A stretch of 64,000 nucleotides of DNA from Leadbetterella sp035299025 (GCA_035299025.1 DATGXK010000007.1:1364001-1428000); one strand, 5' to 3'; positions 53,105-63,740 are shown, counted from the stretch's first letter. Numbers and translations: made by a program. The notes: generated from the letters alone by a model not told the origin.

Positions 53105-56100
53105 TTAAGCGGCAATACTCTCTGCCATTTTTTTCATCAATATCCTCTTGTAATCAGTAGGATAAACTTTCACAAACTTCTCGATTTCAGTTTCCCAGTT
53201 GTCAAGAATATACTTGGCGACTTCACTTTTGGTATTGGAATATTGTTTTCCAATCATGTCTTTGAGCAGTTGATAGTCGCTATCTTCCAGATTCTCAAGG
53301 TTTACCATTTCTTTGTTGCATTTCGAGTCGAAGTCTCCTTTAGTATCGTAAATAAAGGCTAGTCCTCCACTCATACCTGCTGCAAAGTTTTTGCCGGTTT
53401 CGCCGAGTATCACAACAACTCCACCAGTCATGTATTCACATCCGTGGTCTCCAATACCTTCAACAACTACTTTGGCACCCGAATTACGTACACAAAAACG
53501 CTCACCAGCCATACCGTTTATATAGGCCTCTCCCGAGGTAGCTCCATAGAACGAAACGTTACCCACGGCCATGTTTTCAGAGGGTTTGAAGGTAGCATTT
53601 CTATCTGGATATACTACCAATTCAGCACCGCAAAGGCCCTTTCCGAAATAATCGTTGGCATCGCCCTCTAATTCAAACTTCAGACCTTTTGTAGAAAACG
53701 CTCCGAAAGATTGTCCGGCAGTACCTCTGAATTTGTAGCTAATAGTTTCCGCTGGCAATCCGTCTCCATCATATATTTTAGAAACTTCGTTAGACAACAT
53801 AGCCCCTATCGATCTATTCAGGTTGTTTACTACATACTCGCCTGTTACCTTTGATTGATTCTTCAAAGCAGCCTGAGCGTCCTCAACAAGTTTCCAGTCC
53901 AAAACATTGGCTATGCCATGGTCTTGCTCCTCCTGTTTGTAAAGTGCCACTGAATCGTCCGCTTCTTCTTTGTAAAGAATTCTCGAAAGGTCCAGATTCT
54001 TTATCTTCCAATGATCAATATTATTGCGTTTTTCGAGCATTTGCGACTGACCCACCATTTCGTTGATGGTTCTGAAGCCTAACTCGGCCATGATTTCCCT
54101 TACCTCTTGGGCTAAATATTGGAACATGTTTACTACATGCTCTGGCTTGCCACTAAACAAGGCCCTGAGTTCTTTGTTCTGCGTAGCCACACCTACAGGA
54201 CAAGTATTGAGGTGACATTTACGCATCATTATACAGCCTACAGCTACTAAAGCCGCAGTGGCTACACCAAATTCTTCTGCTCCAAGCAAAGTAGCGATAA
54301 CAATGTCTCTACCCGTACGTATCTGACCGTCAGCTTGAACCGTAATTCTTCCCCTTAGTTTATTTTTAACCAAAGTTTGGTGTGTTTCGGCCAAACCAAG
54401 TTCCCAAGGTAAGCCTGCATGACGAATGGACGACAAAGGCGAAGCCCCTGTTCCGCCGTCATACCCAGCCACCAAAACTACATCGGCATGAGCCTTAGCC
54501 ACACCTGAAGCTACCGTACCTACACCGGCCTCAGAAACCAATTTCACCGAAATTCTGGCGTCCTTATTTGCATTTTTAAGGTCATAAATCAGCTGAGCCA
54601 AGTCTTCAATAGAATATATATCGTGGTGAGGTGGTGGAGAAATTAGGCCCACACCTGGAGTGGAATGCCTTACTTTACCTATCCAATCATCTACCTTGTG
54701 TCCTGGCAACTGTCCGCCTTCTCCAGGTTTGGCACCTTGGGCCATTTTAATCTGAAGTTCTTTGGCATTGGTCAAATAATAAGAGGTTACACCGAATCGT
54801 CCCGAGGCCACCTGTTTGATACTTGAACTTAGGTTGTCTCCATTTTCTCTCAAAGCATAACGAATTTCGTCTTCGCCACCTTCGCCAGAGTTAGACCTGC
54901 CTCCTATTCTGTTCATTGCGATAGCCAGCGTAGTGTGTGCTTCCCATGAAATGGAACCAAACGACATAGCACCCGTTGCAAATCTCGTCAAAATATTCTC
55001 AATCGGCTCTACCTCATCGATAGGAATCGGGCTGGCATTTTTGAAATTCAACAAACCACGAAGCGTCATAGCTTGCTCGGTTTGATCGTTCATTATTTTC
55101 GAGTATTTCTTGAATATCTCATAGCCTTTATCGAAGTCTTTCTCTCCAACCCTTGTAGATTGCTGCAGCAAGTGAATAGTCTCTGGATTGAAAAGGTGTT
55201 TTTCACCTCTTTGTTTCCATTGATACACACCACCCACTTCTAGTCTTTTCACACTCTGCACTGCCACTTTCGGGAATGCTATGGTATGACGAATGAGACA
55301 TTCTTTGGCTATTTCGTCTAAACCCAGACCTTCTATTCTTGATACTGTGCCCGAGAAAAATTTATCTACAACAGACTTATTCAAACCGATACATTCAAAA
55401 ATCTGAGCTCCTCTGTAAGACTGCAGGGTAGATATTCCCATTTTTGAGAAAATCTTAAGCAGCTCTTTATCAACCGCTTTTGTATAGTTTTTATAAAGTT
55501 CTTCGTCTGTAAATTCGCCATCTATCATACCTCTTCTGTTCATATCAGAAATGGTCTCGAAAGCTATATATGGGCAAATACCCGAGGCACCATAACCTAT
55601 AAGTGTAGCAAAATGGTGTGTTTCCCAGATATCTCCAGATTCCACCAAAATACCTACTTTGCCTCTTATGCCCTCTCTGATCAAATAATGATGAACAGCA
55701 GCCACCGCCAAAAGCGAAGGGATTGGAGCGTGGTCAGAGTCAATGGCCCGGTCAGAAAGAATAATGATTTCGAAGCCGTCGTTTATGGCGTCTTCGGCAT
55801 ATCTACAGATCCTTTCAAGAGCAAACTCTAAGGATTTTGCAGGATTTACGGAATCAACATTGAAGTAAGTATTGATAGTTTTGGCTTGAAAACCTTCATA
55901 ATCTACAAAACGTAATTTATCAAACTGCTTGATGGTCAGTACTGGTTGCTCCAATTGCACCTGACGACAATGTTTAGGCGACTCCGTCAAAATGTTGTCA
56001 GCCGCACCTACAAAAGATATCAAAGACATGATAGAACGTTCTCTGATAGAATCTATCGGCGGGTTGGTTACCTGAGCAAACAGTTGCTTAAAGTAATACG

Positions 56101-57652
56101 AAATGTGCTGACTTTGGTTGGAAAGAACCGCCAAAGGCGAGTCAATACCCATAGAACCAATGGCTTCAGCACCTGAGGCCGCCATAGGAGCCAATATCAT
56201 TCTTAAATCTTCTGATGTATAACCACTGGCCAACTGACGTTTCAACAAAGATTTTTCGTCATATTTTGTATATGGTCTGATAGAATCAGGAAGTTCCGAA
56301 ATTCTGATTTTGTGTTCGTCTAGCCACTCTTGGTAAGGTTGTCTCGAACAAATATCGGCTTTAAGTTCTTCGTCAGGAATTATTCGTCCTTGCTCCATGT
56401 CCACCACGAACATTTTACCCGGTTGCAAACGACCTTTTGAAATAACTTTTGACTGATCTACATCCAAAACACCTGCCTCAGAGGCCATAATAACGGTGTC
56501 ATCATTCAGAACCCAGTATCTAGATGGGCGAAGTCCGTTTCTGTCTAGCGTGGCTCCAACTATCTTACCATCTGTAAATGAAATAGATGCAGGACCATCC
56601 CACGGCTCCATTATACTCGAATGATACTCATAGAATGCCTTTCTTACTGGATCCATGTGTTCGTTGCCATCCCATGCTTCAGGAATAAGCATCATCATCA
56701 CATGTGGCAATGAACGGCCCGAAAGATAAAGCAATTCGATGGCGTTGTCCAATTGTGCCGAATCCGAATTGCCTTTATCACAGATTGGCAAAATCATCTG
56801 CATTTCCTTCTCCGTAAAAAACTCAGAGTAAAAAGTAGATTCTGCTGCCCTTATCCAGTTTACGTTTCCTTTTACTGTGTTTATTTCACCATTGTGGGCG
56901 ATATATCTAAATGGCTGAGCCAATTTCCACGATGGGAAGGTATTGGTTGAAAACCTAGAGTGTACAATCGCAAATGCTGAAACTACATCTTTATTTTTAA
57001 GATCTGGGAAGTAATATTTCAGCTGATCTGTGGTCAACTGACCTTTGTACGAAACCGTACTCGAAGAAAGTGAGCTGAAATAAAACTGCTCTTTTGTACC
57101 ATCTACTGACTCATGAATCAGTTTAGTGGCATATTGTCTAAAAACGTAAAGTTTTCTCTCAAATGTAATATTGTCTTGTAAAGGATCGACTTTTGAAATA
57201 AATAACTGCTCCACCCAAGGCTCCACAGAACCCGAGCCCTCGCCAAGCGTTTCGTTTTGAGTAGGTACTTTTCTGTAACCTAGCAGTTCAAATCCAAGGC
57301 TTGTAATCTTTCGATTCAAAATCTCTTTGCACTCTTCTCTTTTCTTGTCGTCACTCGGGAAGAAAATCATACCAAGACCGTACTCTCCAAGTGGTGGAAG
57401 TCTAAAGCCAAGGTTCAAACACTCTTCGTACAAAAATTCGTGGGGAATTTGCAGCAAAATACCTGCCCCGTCACCAGTGTTTGGGTCACACCCACAAGCA
57501 CCGCGGTGATCCATACGCTCTAGCATGTGGATAGCATCGGCTACTATTTGGTGCGATTTTCTTCCCTTCAGGTGAGCCCTAAATCCGATACCGCAGGCAT
57601 CGTGTTCAAACTCGGGTAGGTAAAGACCTTGATTTTGATCGATTTGAGTCAT
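53105..57652 (-). CDS. gltB: Glutamate synthase large subunit
   Basis: A 1515-residue enzyme that makes glutamate from glutamine and 2-oxoglutarate. The amidotransferase domain begins at an internal nucleophile Cys at about residue 20 (EHDACGIGF) that is exposed after cleavage of the propeptide. The FMN barrel has the 3Fe-4S motif CIMMRKCHLNTCPVGVATQ. A C-terminal beta-helix (GXXGXXXG-type repeats) ends the protein. No clear -7 box was found; 57653-57950 holds nothing else except the cysN terminator. Confidence 0.97.
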   Translation of the reverse strand: MTQIDQNQGLYLPEFEHDACGIGFRAHLKGRKSHQIVADAIHMLERMDHRGACGCDPNTGDGAGILLQIPHEFLYEECLNLGFRLPPLGEYGLGMIFFPSDDKKREECKEILNRKITSLGFELLGYRKVPTQNETLGEGSGSVEPWVEQLFISKVDPLQDNITFERKLYVFRQYATKLIHESVDGTKEQFYFSSLSSSTVSYKGQLTTDQLKYYFPDLKNKDVVSAFAIVHSRFSTNTFPSWKLAQPFRYIAHNGEINTVKGNVNWIRAAESTFYSEFFTEKEMQMILPICDKGNSDSAQLDNAIELLYLSGRSLPHVMMMLIPEAWDGNEHMDPVRKAFYEYHSSIMEPWDGPASISFTDGKIVGATLDRNGLRPSRYWVLNDDTVIMASEAGVLDVDQSKVISKGRLQPGKMFVVDMEQGRIIPDEELKADICSRQPYQEWLDEHKIRISELPDSIRPYTKYDEKSLLKRQLASGYTSEDLRMILAPMAASGAEAIGSMGIDSPLAVLSNQSQHISYYFKQLFAQVTNPPIDSIRERSIMSLISFVGAADNILTESPKHCRQVQLEQPVLTIKQFDKLRFVDYEGFQAKTINTYFNVDSVNPAKSLEFALERICRYAEDAINDGFEIIILSDRAIDSDHAPIPSLLAVAAVHHYLIREGIRGKVGILVESGDIWETHHFATLIGYGASGICPYIAFETISDMNRRGMIDGEFTDEELYKNYTKAVDKELLKIFSKMGISTLQSYRGAQIFECIGLNKSVVDKFFSGTVSRIEGLGLDEIAKECLIRHTIAFPKVAVQSVKRLEVGGVYQWKQRGEKHLFNPETIHLLQQSTRVGEKDFDKGYEIFKKYSKIMNDQTEQAMTLRGLLNFKNASPIPIDEVEPIENILTRFATGAMSFGSISWEAHTTLAIAMNRIGGRSNSGEGGEDEIRYALRENGDNLSSSIKQVASGRFGVTSYYLTNAKELQIKMAQGAKPGEGGQLPGHKVDDWIGKVRHSTPGVGLISPPPHHDIYSIEDLAQLIYDLKNANKDARISVKLVSEAGVGTVASGVAKAHADVVLVAGYDGGTGASPLSSIRHAGLPWELGLAETHQTLVKNKLRGRITVQADGQIRTGRDIVIATLLGAEEFGVATAALVAVGCIMMRKCHLNTCPVGVATQNKELRALFSGKPEHVVNMFQYLAQEVREIMAELGFRTINEMVGQSQMLEKRNNIDHWKIKNLDLSRILYKEEADDSVALYKQEEQDHGIANVLDWKLVEDAQAALKNQSKVTGEYVVNNLNRSIGAMLSNEVSKIYDGDGLPAETISYKFRGTAGQSFGAFSTKGLKFELEGDANDYFGKGLCGAELVVYPDRNATFKPSENMAVGNVSFYGATSGEAYINGMAGERFCVRNSGAKVVVEGIGDHGCEYMTGGVVVILGETGKNFAAGMSGGLAFIYDTKGDFDSKCNKEMVNLENLEDSDYQLLKDMIGKQYSNTKSEVAKYILDNWETEIEKFVKVYPTDYKRILMKKMAESIAA

Positions 57653-57892
57653 TTTCTAATAAATAGTTTTTTTATATTGTACTCTAATTTCAGTCTGATT
57701 TTTTAGAATATCATCCGAAAAACCTCTAAAAATAAAAGTTATTGAAAAGCAGAAAATAAAGTATTTTATTAAACCTGCAACGCAATTTAATAATTTATTG
57801 AAAGGTCAAATGCACAATTTGCCAAATTTTATGAATGCTAATTTATTTTGTAATTATATTACTAAATAGTATTGAAATTATACAATTTGACA

Positions 57893-57919
57893 TAAAAAAA
57901 GGCGACAAAATTTGCCGCC
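57893..57919 (-). terminator. Intrinsic terminator of sir-cys operon
   Basis: On the minus strand GGCGGCAAA and TTTGTCGCC form a 9-bp stem with one G-U pair, directly followed by seven T. Placed about 30 bp after the cysN stop. Confidence 0.9.
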
Positions 57920-57950
57920 AATCTTTATTAAACTTATTAACCCCCAAATA

Positions 57951-59201
57951 TTATTTAGCAAATCCTACCCCTACGGTGTTGTTGTTCATTTCATCGATAA
58001 TGATGAAGGCTCCATTGCCCGGATTTGCTTCGAAATTATCTGTAAAAACATGACCTGCCAACTTAAACGAAACTTCACCTATTTGGTTAAGTTTAAGTTC
58101 GTCAACATTTGTCGACTCCTCAAATGTAGAGATCTCGAGCCTAGTGTCTATACTTGCTACTTTGGCTTTCACCCTGTTTATACCATGCTGAACCAAATAT
58201 CCCTTGCCCACTTTCATTGGTTCGGTGTCCATCCAGCATATTTTAGCGTTGATTTGCTTTTTGAGCTCTGGTTGCTCGCCAATTTTCACCAACATATTTC
58301 CACGGCTTATGTCGATGTTGTCTTCGAGCGTAATGACTACCGACTCATTCTGATGTGCCGAATCCAACGAATCGGTGTATTTCAAGATTTCTTTTACTTT
58401 GCTTATTTGCTGACTCGGCAATGCCGCCACCATATCGCCTTTGTTGATTTTTCCGGAGGCAATTTTACCTGCATACCCTCTAAAATCGTGATATTCTTCG
58501 GATTTCGGGCGAATAACGTGCTGCACTGGAAATCTAAATGGCAAAACCTCTGCATCAATATTTTCTGGTGCTACAGCCTCCAGAATCTCCAGAAGTGAGT
58601 TGCCCGAATACCAAGGCATTTTTTCAGACCTCTGAACAATATTTTCGCCATAAAGAGATGATATCGGAATAAAAGTAATGTTTTGTCCAGAATTTCTCAC
58701 TTTTTCCGAAAGCTCAAAGAAATCATTCTTGATTTCCTCAAAACGAGTTTCAGAATAATCTACCAAATCCATTTTGTTGACCGCTACCACCACATTTTTT
58801 ATTTCTAAGAGAGAAGAAATGTAAAAATGTCTTCTGGTTTGTTCGCCAACGCCATTTCTGGCATCTATCAAAATAATAGAAACCGAAGCATTGGAAGCAC
58901 CAGTAACCATGTTTCTGGTGTATTCAAAATGACCTGGTGTATCTGCTATGATGTATTTTCGGGTGGGAGTATTGAAGTAAATATGTGCTACGTCAATAGT
59001 GATACCCTGCTCCCTTTCTGCGATGAGTCCATCGGTCAATAAGGATAAATCGACAAAATCTAAACCTTTTCGCTGGCTGGCAGCTTTGAGGGCCTCAATT
59101 TTGTCTTTGGTAATAGACTGTGTTTCAAACAACAACCTTCCTATTAAAGTACTTTTTCCGTCGTCAACAGAACCGGCTGTTGCAATTCTTAATATATCCA
59201 T
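57951..59201 (-). CDS. cysN: Sulfate adenylyltransferase subunit 1 (GTPase)
   Basis: A 416-residue GTPase that drives adenylylation of sulfate together with CysD. G motifs are AGSVDDGKST (P-loop, about 10-18), DTPGHFEYTRNM (G3) and VVAVNKMD (G4), followed by EF-Tu-like beta-barrel domains. No APS-kinase (CysC) domain is fused. Starts 3 bp after cysD. Confidence 0.96.
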   Translation of the reverse strand: MDILRIATAGSVDDGKSTLIGRLLFETQSITKDKIEALKAASQRKGLDFVDLSLLTDGLIAEREQGITIDVAHIYFNTPTRKYIIADTPGHFEYTRNMVTGASNASVSIILIDARNGVGEQTRRHFYISSLLEIKNVVVAVNKMDLVDYSETRFEEIKNDFFELSEKVRNSGQNITFIPISSLYGENIVQRSEKMPWYSGNSLLEILEAVAPENIDAEVLPFRFPVQHVIRPKSEEYHDFRGYAGKIASGKINKGDMVAALPSQQISKVKEILKYTDSLDSAHQNESVVITLEDNIDISRGNMLVKIGEQPELKKQINAKICWMDTEPMKVGKGYLVQHGINRVKAKVASIDTRLEISTFEESTNVDELKLNQIGEVSFKLAGHVFTDNFEANPGNGAFIIIDEMNNNTVGVGFAK

Positions 59202-59204
59202 TTT

Positions 59205-60107
59205 TTAAAAATATCCTTGTTGTTTACGTTTTTCCATGGCTGCCTCTGAGCGTTTGTCATCTATCCTTGCTCCTCTTTCCGAGATTTCAGCCTCTAAAAT
59301 TTCTTCTATGATGGTATCGATATTGTCAGCATTCGACGAAACCGCCGCCGTACACGTCATATCACCCACAGTTCTGAATCTTACGATGGTCTTGTAAGGC
59401 ACTTCATCCTCAGATTTATTTATAAATTCAGAGTCAGACCAAATCATACCGTCTCTGTCAAAAACCTCACGCTCGTGTGCAAAATAAATGGAAGGTATTT
59501 CGAGATTTTCGTCTTTGATATAATTCCAAACATCCAACTCTGTCCAGTTAGAAATTGGGAAAACTCTAACATTCTCGCCCAAATCTATCTTTCCGTTAAG
59601 CATGTCAAAAAGTTCTGGTCGCTGTTTCTTGGCATCCCATTCGCCAAAATCATTTCTAACCGAAAAAATCCTCTCTTTTGCTCTAGCTTTCTCTTCGTCT
59701 CTTCGGGCTCCACCAATACAAGCATCAAACTTAAACTCCTCTATGGTATCGAGTAAAGTAACGGTCTGCAAGGCGTTTCTACTGGCATATTTACCAGTTT
59801 CCTCTTTAACCTTACCTGCTTTTATAGAATCTTCTACATTTCTTACGATAAGTTCTACACCGAGCTCTGCCACCAGTTTATCTCTGAATTCTATGGTCTC
59901 CGGGAAGTTATGACCTGTATCAACATGTACCAATGGAAAAGGAATTTTACCCGGAAAAAAGGCCTTCTGAGCCAATCTTACCACAGTAATGGAGTCTTTA
60001 CCTCCTGAAAAAAGTATTGCCGGCTTTTCAAACTGAGCTGCCACTTCTCTTAGGATAAAGATGGCTTCGTCTTCTAGAGCACGAGGAAATTGTTTGTTTA
60101 TATTCAT
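59205..60107 (-). CDS. cysD: Sulfate adenylyltransferase subunit 2
   Basis: A 300-residue ATP-pyrophosphatase-type subunit that makes APS from sulfate and ATP. PP-loop SGGKDSITVVRLA at about residue 34, then PLVHVDTGHNFPET and ARAKERIFSVR, and the C-terminal ARIDDKRSEAAMEKRKQQG block typical of CysD. Second-last gene of the operon, 24 bp from cysH. Confidence 0.97.
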   Translation of the reverse strand: MNINKQFPRALEDEAIFILREVAAQFEKPAILFSGGKDSITVVRLAQKAFFPGKIPFPLVHVDTGHNFPETIEFRDKLVAELGVELIVRNVEDSIKAGKVKEETGKYASRNALQTVTLLDTIEEFKFDACIGGARRDEEKARAKERIFSVRNDFGEWDAKKQRPELFDMLNGKIDLGENVRVFPISNWTELDVWNYIKDENLEIPSIYFAHEREVFDRDGMIWSDSEFINKSEDEVPYKTIVRFRTVGDMTCTAAVSSNADNIDTIIEEILEAEISERGARIDDKRSEAAMEKRKQQGYF

Positions 60108-60131
60108 TCTTATATCAAAAAACTGATTCTT

Positions 60132-60812
60132 TTATTTAACTGCGTGTAAACCACACTCTTTCTGTGACTCCTCCCACCACCATCGACCGGCTCTAGGATG
60201 CTCGCCCGGCTCAATGGCTCTGGTACAAGGCTGGCAACCAATACTCACGAAGCCTTTTTTATGAAGTGAATTTTGCGGAACGTTATTTTCTTTCAGATAG
60301 GCTTCCATTTGCTCAAAAGACCAATGAACCAATGGGTTGAACTTATTGATCTGATTTGCCGCATCGTACTCCCAAATAGCCATGGAGCTCCGATTCTCAG
60401 ACTGCTCTGCTCTCAGGCCGGTTATCCATACTTCATTGCCTTTTAAAGCTCTTTTCAGGCCCACAATTTTACGAATTCCACAGCATTCTTTGCGGTTTTC
60501 GACAGACTCATAGAAAGAGTTAAAACCCTTATTCTCAACAAATTCTTCAACCTGAGCGGTATCAGGAAAATATGTTTTAAAGTCTGTTTTGTATCTTGCT
60601 TTGGTTCTATCCATGAGCTCGTAAGTCTCTGGAAACAAACGACCTGTATCTAAAGTAAAAACTTGTATATTCAGTTTATTCTTGAAAATGGCATCTGTAA
60701 TTACCTGATCTTCTTGTCCAAAAGAAGTGGAAAAAACGACTTTGTTAGGGAATTTTTCACTTACCAAACGTAAGGAATCGACCAAATTCAAGTTTTCTAA
60801 TTCTTCAATCAT
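60132..60812 (-). CDS. cysH: Adenylyl-sulfate (APS) reductase, thioredoxin-dependent
   Basis: A 226-residue reductase converting APS to sulfite. The four [4Fe-4S] ligands are visible in KECCGIRK and IGCQPCTR, which marks the APS-specific branch; this fits the absence of an APS kinase gene here. PP-loop STSFGQEDQVI near residue 30 and the catalytic C-terminal ECGLH motif complete the family signature. Next in the operon is cysD. Confidence 0.95.
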   Translation of the reverse strand: MIEELENLNLVDSLRLVSEKFPNKVVFSTSFGQEDQVITDAIFKNKLNIQVFTLDTGRLFPETYELMDRTKARYKTDFKTYFPDTAQVEEFVENKGFNSFYESVENRKECCGIRKIVGLKRALKGNEVWITGLRAEQSENRSSMAIWEYDAANQINKFNPLVHWSFEQMEAYLKENNVPQNSLHKKGFVSIGCQPCTRAIEPGEHPRAGRWWWEESQKECGLHAVK

Positions 60813-60853
60813 AATTTTTTCAAAGAAACAAACCGCAATTTAGCAGTCAAATT

Positions 60854-61636
60854 TCATTTATTTTTATATTGGGTTTCTAAAAAATCCTCTTCGAAACTGG
60901 CCAAACTCAAGGCATGGTAATCAACTACATCGCCAATAATAATAATAGCAGGGTTTGTCAATCCATTTTCTGAGGCTAAAATTTCTAAATTTGAAACTGT
61001 ACCAATGGCCATTTTTTCTTTACTTGTACTAGCATTTTGAATTATACAAACAGGCAGATCGGTTCTATTGGCCTCTTTATATTTATCTGCAATATAGGCC
61101 AGTTTCGACATGGCCATCAAAAGCACAACCGTCGATTTTGATTTAACAGCCAAATCCAAATCTTCTGCAAATCTTTTATCAGATTTATGACCAGTAATAA
61201 CCCAAAATCCGTCACTCACACGTCTATCGGTAAGCGGAATCATGTGTTTACCTCCAGAGAAAACCGAAGAAATTCCGGGAATATATGTAGAATCCACTCC
61301 ACGCTTCTTAGCAAATTCTATCTCTTCTGTACCTCTACCAAACACGAAAGGGTCACCACCCTTGAGTCTTACAACATGTCCTTTTTCGAACGCTTTCTCC
61401 ACAATCAAGAAGTTGATACTGTCTTGCGTAATACCTTTTTGATGACCTCTTTTTCCTACAAAAATTTTCTCGCAAAGCGGATGGCAGTATTCGAGAAGTT
61501 CTTCGTTGGCCAAAGCATCATACAATACCACATCGGCATTCCGAAGAGCATTTATAGCTTTCAGTGTGATCAATTCAGGATCACCCGGGCCTGCTCCTAC
61601 TAGCGTCAATTTCGGTATTTTGTTGTTCGAAAACAT
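60854..61636 (-). CDS. cobA: Uroporphyrinogen-III C-methyltransferase
   Basis: A 260-residue SAM-dependent methyltransferase that makes precorrin-2 for sirohaem, the cofactor of the adjoining sulfite reductase. Family motifs: TLVGAGPGDPELITLKAINAL at the start, VVRLKGGDPFVFGRGTEEIE and YIPGISSVFSGG near the middle, PLTDRRVS. Its ATG overlaps the sir stop by 1 bp (TAATG), so they are translationally coupled. Shorter than CysG; the dehydrogenase/chelatase is not in view. Confidence 0.94.
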   Translation of the reverse strand: MFSNNKIPKLTLVGAGPGDPELITLKAINALRNADVVLYDALANEELLEYCHPLCEKIFVGKRGHQKGITQDSINFLIVEKAFEKGHVVRLKGGDPFVFGRGTEEIEFAKKRGVDSTYIPGISSVFSGGKHMIPLTDRRVSDGFWVITGHKSDKRFAEDLDLAVKSKSTVVLLMAMSKLAYIADKYKEANRTDLPVCIIQNASTSKEKMAIGTVSNLEILASENGLTNPAIIIIGDVVDYHALSLASFEEDFLETQYKNK

Positions 61637-63708
61637 TAGGCTGTCACCTGAGATTTTAGATTTTCTTCTCTTTTCTTTTTGGTTTCTGCACAGAAAGTAA
61701 CGGCATCTCTGATGTAATCAACAGCAAAATCTTTAGATGGGTTCTCTTTGTTTATCCTTAAAATACTTTGTTCAAACCCCTCATCAAAGTTTTTGGTAAA
61801 TTCAGTGATGACTTTCATTTGTGTACTGCAATTCACATCGATGTCGAGTAACATAGCCTTTGCTGCATTTACTTGTGCACTGTAAGCAAAATAAATGGCA
61901 TCCGCCCATTTTTCATTCTCAAAAGCAGCTTTGGCGTCGGCCAATTTTTCATCGGCTTCTACAAAAAGTATGGCTACCAAGTCTACCATTACGGCGGCAC
62001 ATTCACCAACACCTATGGCAGTTTCAAAAGCTACATCCTGCCCCCAATCTATGAAGTCAGACTGAACAAGAGCATCTAAACTGGCTAGTGGTTTCAGTAA
62101 TTCATAAAAATAATTCTTTCCTTGTCTGTCAAAATAATCATTAAAGTACTCACCTTCAAGTCCATTTTCTTGATAGTCAGAGAAAAGATATCTCAATACC
62201 TGAGGGCCTCTTTTCGAAGGTACTTTTATAACTTTCTCAGCCGCACGACCAAAACCATCTCCAGTAGAACCACCACCAAGCAATACCTGCAAAGCAGGCA
62301 AAACATTTTTGTTGGCGTCCTTTAGAGAGCTTCCATGAAAACCAATGTTGGCCATTCCATGTTGACCACAAGAGTTCATACAACCCGAAATCTTTATCTT
62401 AAAATTATTATTCTTCACCAAGTCTGGAAACTCCTGGTCGATGACTTTTTCTAGTTCGTAAGTCACACTTACGCTATCAGAAATCGCAAGGTTACAAGTA
62501 TCTGTACCCGGACAAGCCGTAATATTGGCAACGCTATTTGCACCAAACGCAGCTAAGCCCTCAGACTGCAATACATTGAAAACATAAGCCAAGTTTTCGG
62601 CTGGAACGTTTCTCAGGAAAAGTCCTTGATTAATAGTAACCCGTACATCGTTACCCACGAAACCTTCTAGTTGTGATATCAAACTTCTCGAAACCACACT
62701 AGAGATATTACCAAGAGGTACTCTCACGTACACCCCAAACTTACCATTTTGTTTCTGTTCAAAAGTGTTTGTTTCCTTCCACAGTTCAAAACTTTCTGAA
62801 TCAGCAGCTGCTACCTGCTTAAGTTCTACTGTCTCAGAAACTTCGAAACGCTCGGTATTGATGGCATAAGTTTTGTTTTTTATGGCCAACCTTTCAGCAT
62901 TGACCAATTCCATGAAAGTATCAAAACCAATCTTTTGCAACAAAAACTTCATTCTGGCTTTGCTTCTAGAATTACGCTCGCCATGACGATCAAAAACTCT
63001 CAAGACCGCTTCAGCAAACGGAATTAATTGATCTTCTTCGAGGAATTCATAAGCGAGGTCGGCCATACGTGGCTGTGCACCAAGGCCACCACCTACTACC
63101 ACCTTAAACCCTCTCTTACCGTCTTTTATTTTTGGGATAAAGCCCATATCGTGAATAAAGGCCAGGGCTGTATCTTCGTCAGTATTTGAGAAAGAAATCT
63201 TTATTTTTCTGCCCATTTCTTGGCAGATAGGGTTTCTCAATAAGTATTCAAACAAGGTGTGGGCGTAGGGTGTAATATCGAAAGGCTCATTTGGATCAAT
63301 CCCAGCCGTAACAGATGCGGTGATATTTCTTACTGTATTTCCGCAGGCTTCTCTGAGCGTTACGCTGTCTTGCTCCAACTCATGCCAAAGCTCTGGCGTG
63401 CGATCCAAGCTTACAAAGTGAATCTGAATATCCTGGCGAGTAGTTAAATGCAGATTTCCAGTAGAGTATTTATCTGAGATATCAGAGATTCGTTTCCATT
63501 GCTTGAAGGTCATTTTACCATATGGCAACTTTATCCTTACCATTTGAACACCCTGCTGACGCTGGCCATAAACGCCTCTTGCCAAACGCAAACTTCTAAA
63601 CTTATCTTCGTGAATGGTACCCTCACGAAACATCCTGATTTTTTTCTCTAGGTCTATAATATCCTGTTCTACTACCGGGTTCTCTAACTCTGTCCTAAAA
63701 CTTTGCAT
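61636..63708 (-). CDS. sir: Sulfite (nitrite) reductase, sirohaem, with C-terminal extension
   Basis: A 690-residue ferredoxin-type sulfite/nitrite reductase. ATG at 63708 (MQSFRTELENPVVEQDII) is chosen: a TTG 27 bp upstream would lie in the -7 box. Two half-domains are followed by the cluster/sirohaem cysteines ACPGTDTCNL and GCMNSCGQHG. The last ~140 residues are a helical tail with FAYSAQVNAAKAMLL, HEPN-like in look, absent from classic reductases. Operon with SUMT, cysH, cysD and cysN makes sulfite the natural substrate. HEPN assignment is tentative. Confidence 0.92.
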   Translation of the reverse strand: MQSFRTELENPVVEQDIIDLEKKIRMFREGTIHEDKFRSLRLARGVYGQRQQGVQMVRIKLPYGKMTFKQWKRISDISDKYSTGNLHLTTRQDIQIHFVSLDRTPELWHELEQDSVTLREACGNTVRNITASVTAGIDPNEPFDITPYAHTLFEYLLRNPICQEMGRKIKISFSNTDEDTALAFIHDMGFIPKIKDGKRGFKVVVGGGLGAQPRMADLAYEFLEEDQLIPFAEAVLRVFDRHGERNSRSKARMKFLLQKIGFDTFMELVNAERLAIKNKTYAINTERFEVSETVELKQVAAADSESFELWKETNTFEQKQNGKFGVYVRVPLGNISSVVSRSLISQLEGFVGNDVRVTINQGLFLRNVPAENLAYVFNVLQSEGLAAFGANSVANITACPGTDTCNLAISDSVSVTYELEKVIDQEFPDLVKNNNFKIKISGCMNSCGQHGMANIGFHGSSLKDANKNVLPALQVLLGGGSTGDGFGRAAEKVIKVPSKRGPQVLRYLFSDYQENGLEGEYFNDYFDRQGKNYFYELLKPLASLDALVQSDFIDWGQDVAFETAIGVGECAAVMVDLVAILFVEADEKLADAKAAFENEKWADAIYFAYSAQVNAAKAMLLDIDVNCSTQMKVITEFTKNFDEGFEQSILRINKENPSKDFAVDYIRDAVTFCAETKKKREENLKSQVTA

Positions 63709-63732
63709 TGTACTATTCCAATTATATTTCTT

Positions 63733-63740
63733 CAAAGTTA
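63733..63740 (-). promoter_or_regulatory. Putative -7 box of sir-cys operon
   Basis: Minus strand TAACTTTG (TAnnTTTG), 24 bp before the ATG at 63708. It overlaps a TTG that could be taken as start, which makes that start unlikely. Confidence 0.55.

Noticed and set aside
63709..63735. Upstream TTG start for sulfite reductase
   Set aside because: It overlaps the TAACTTTG promoter box, and the ATG at 63708 gives the usual family N-terminus.
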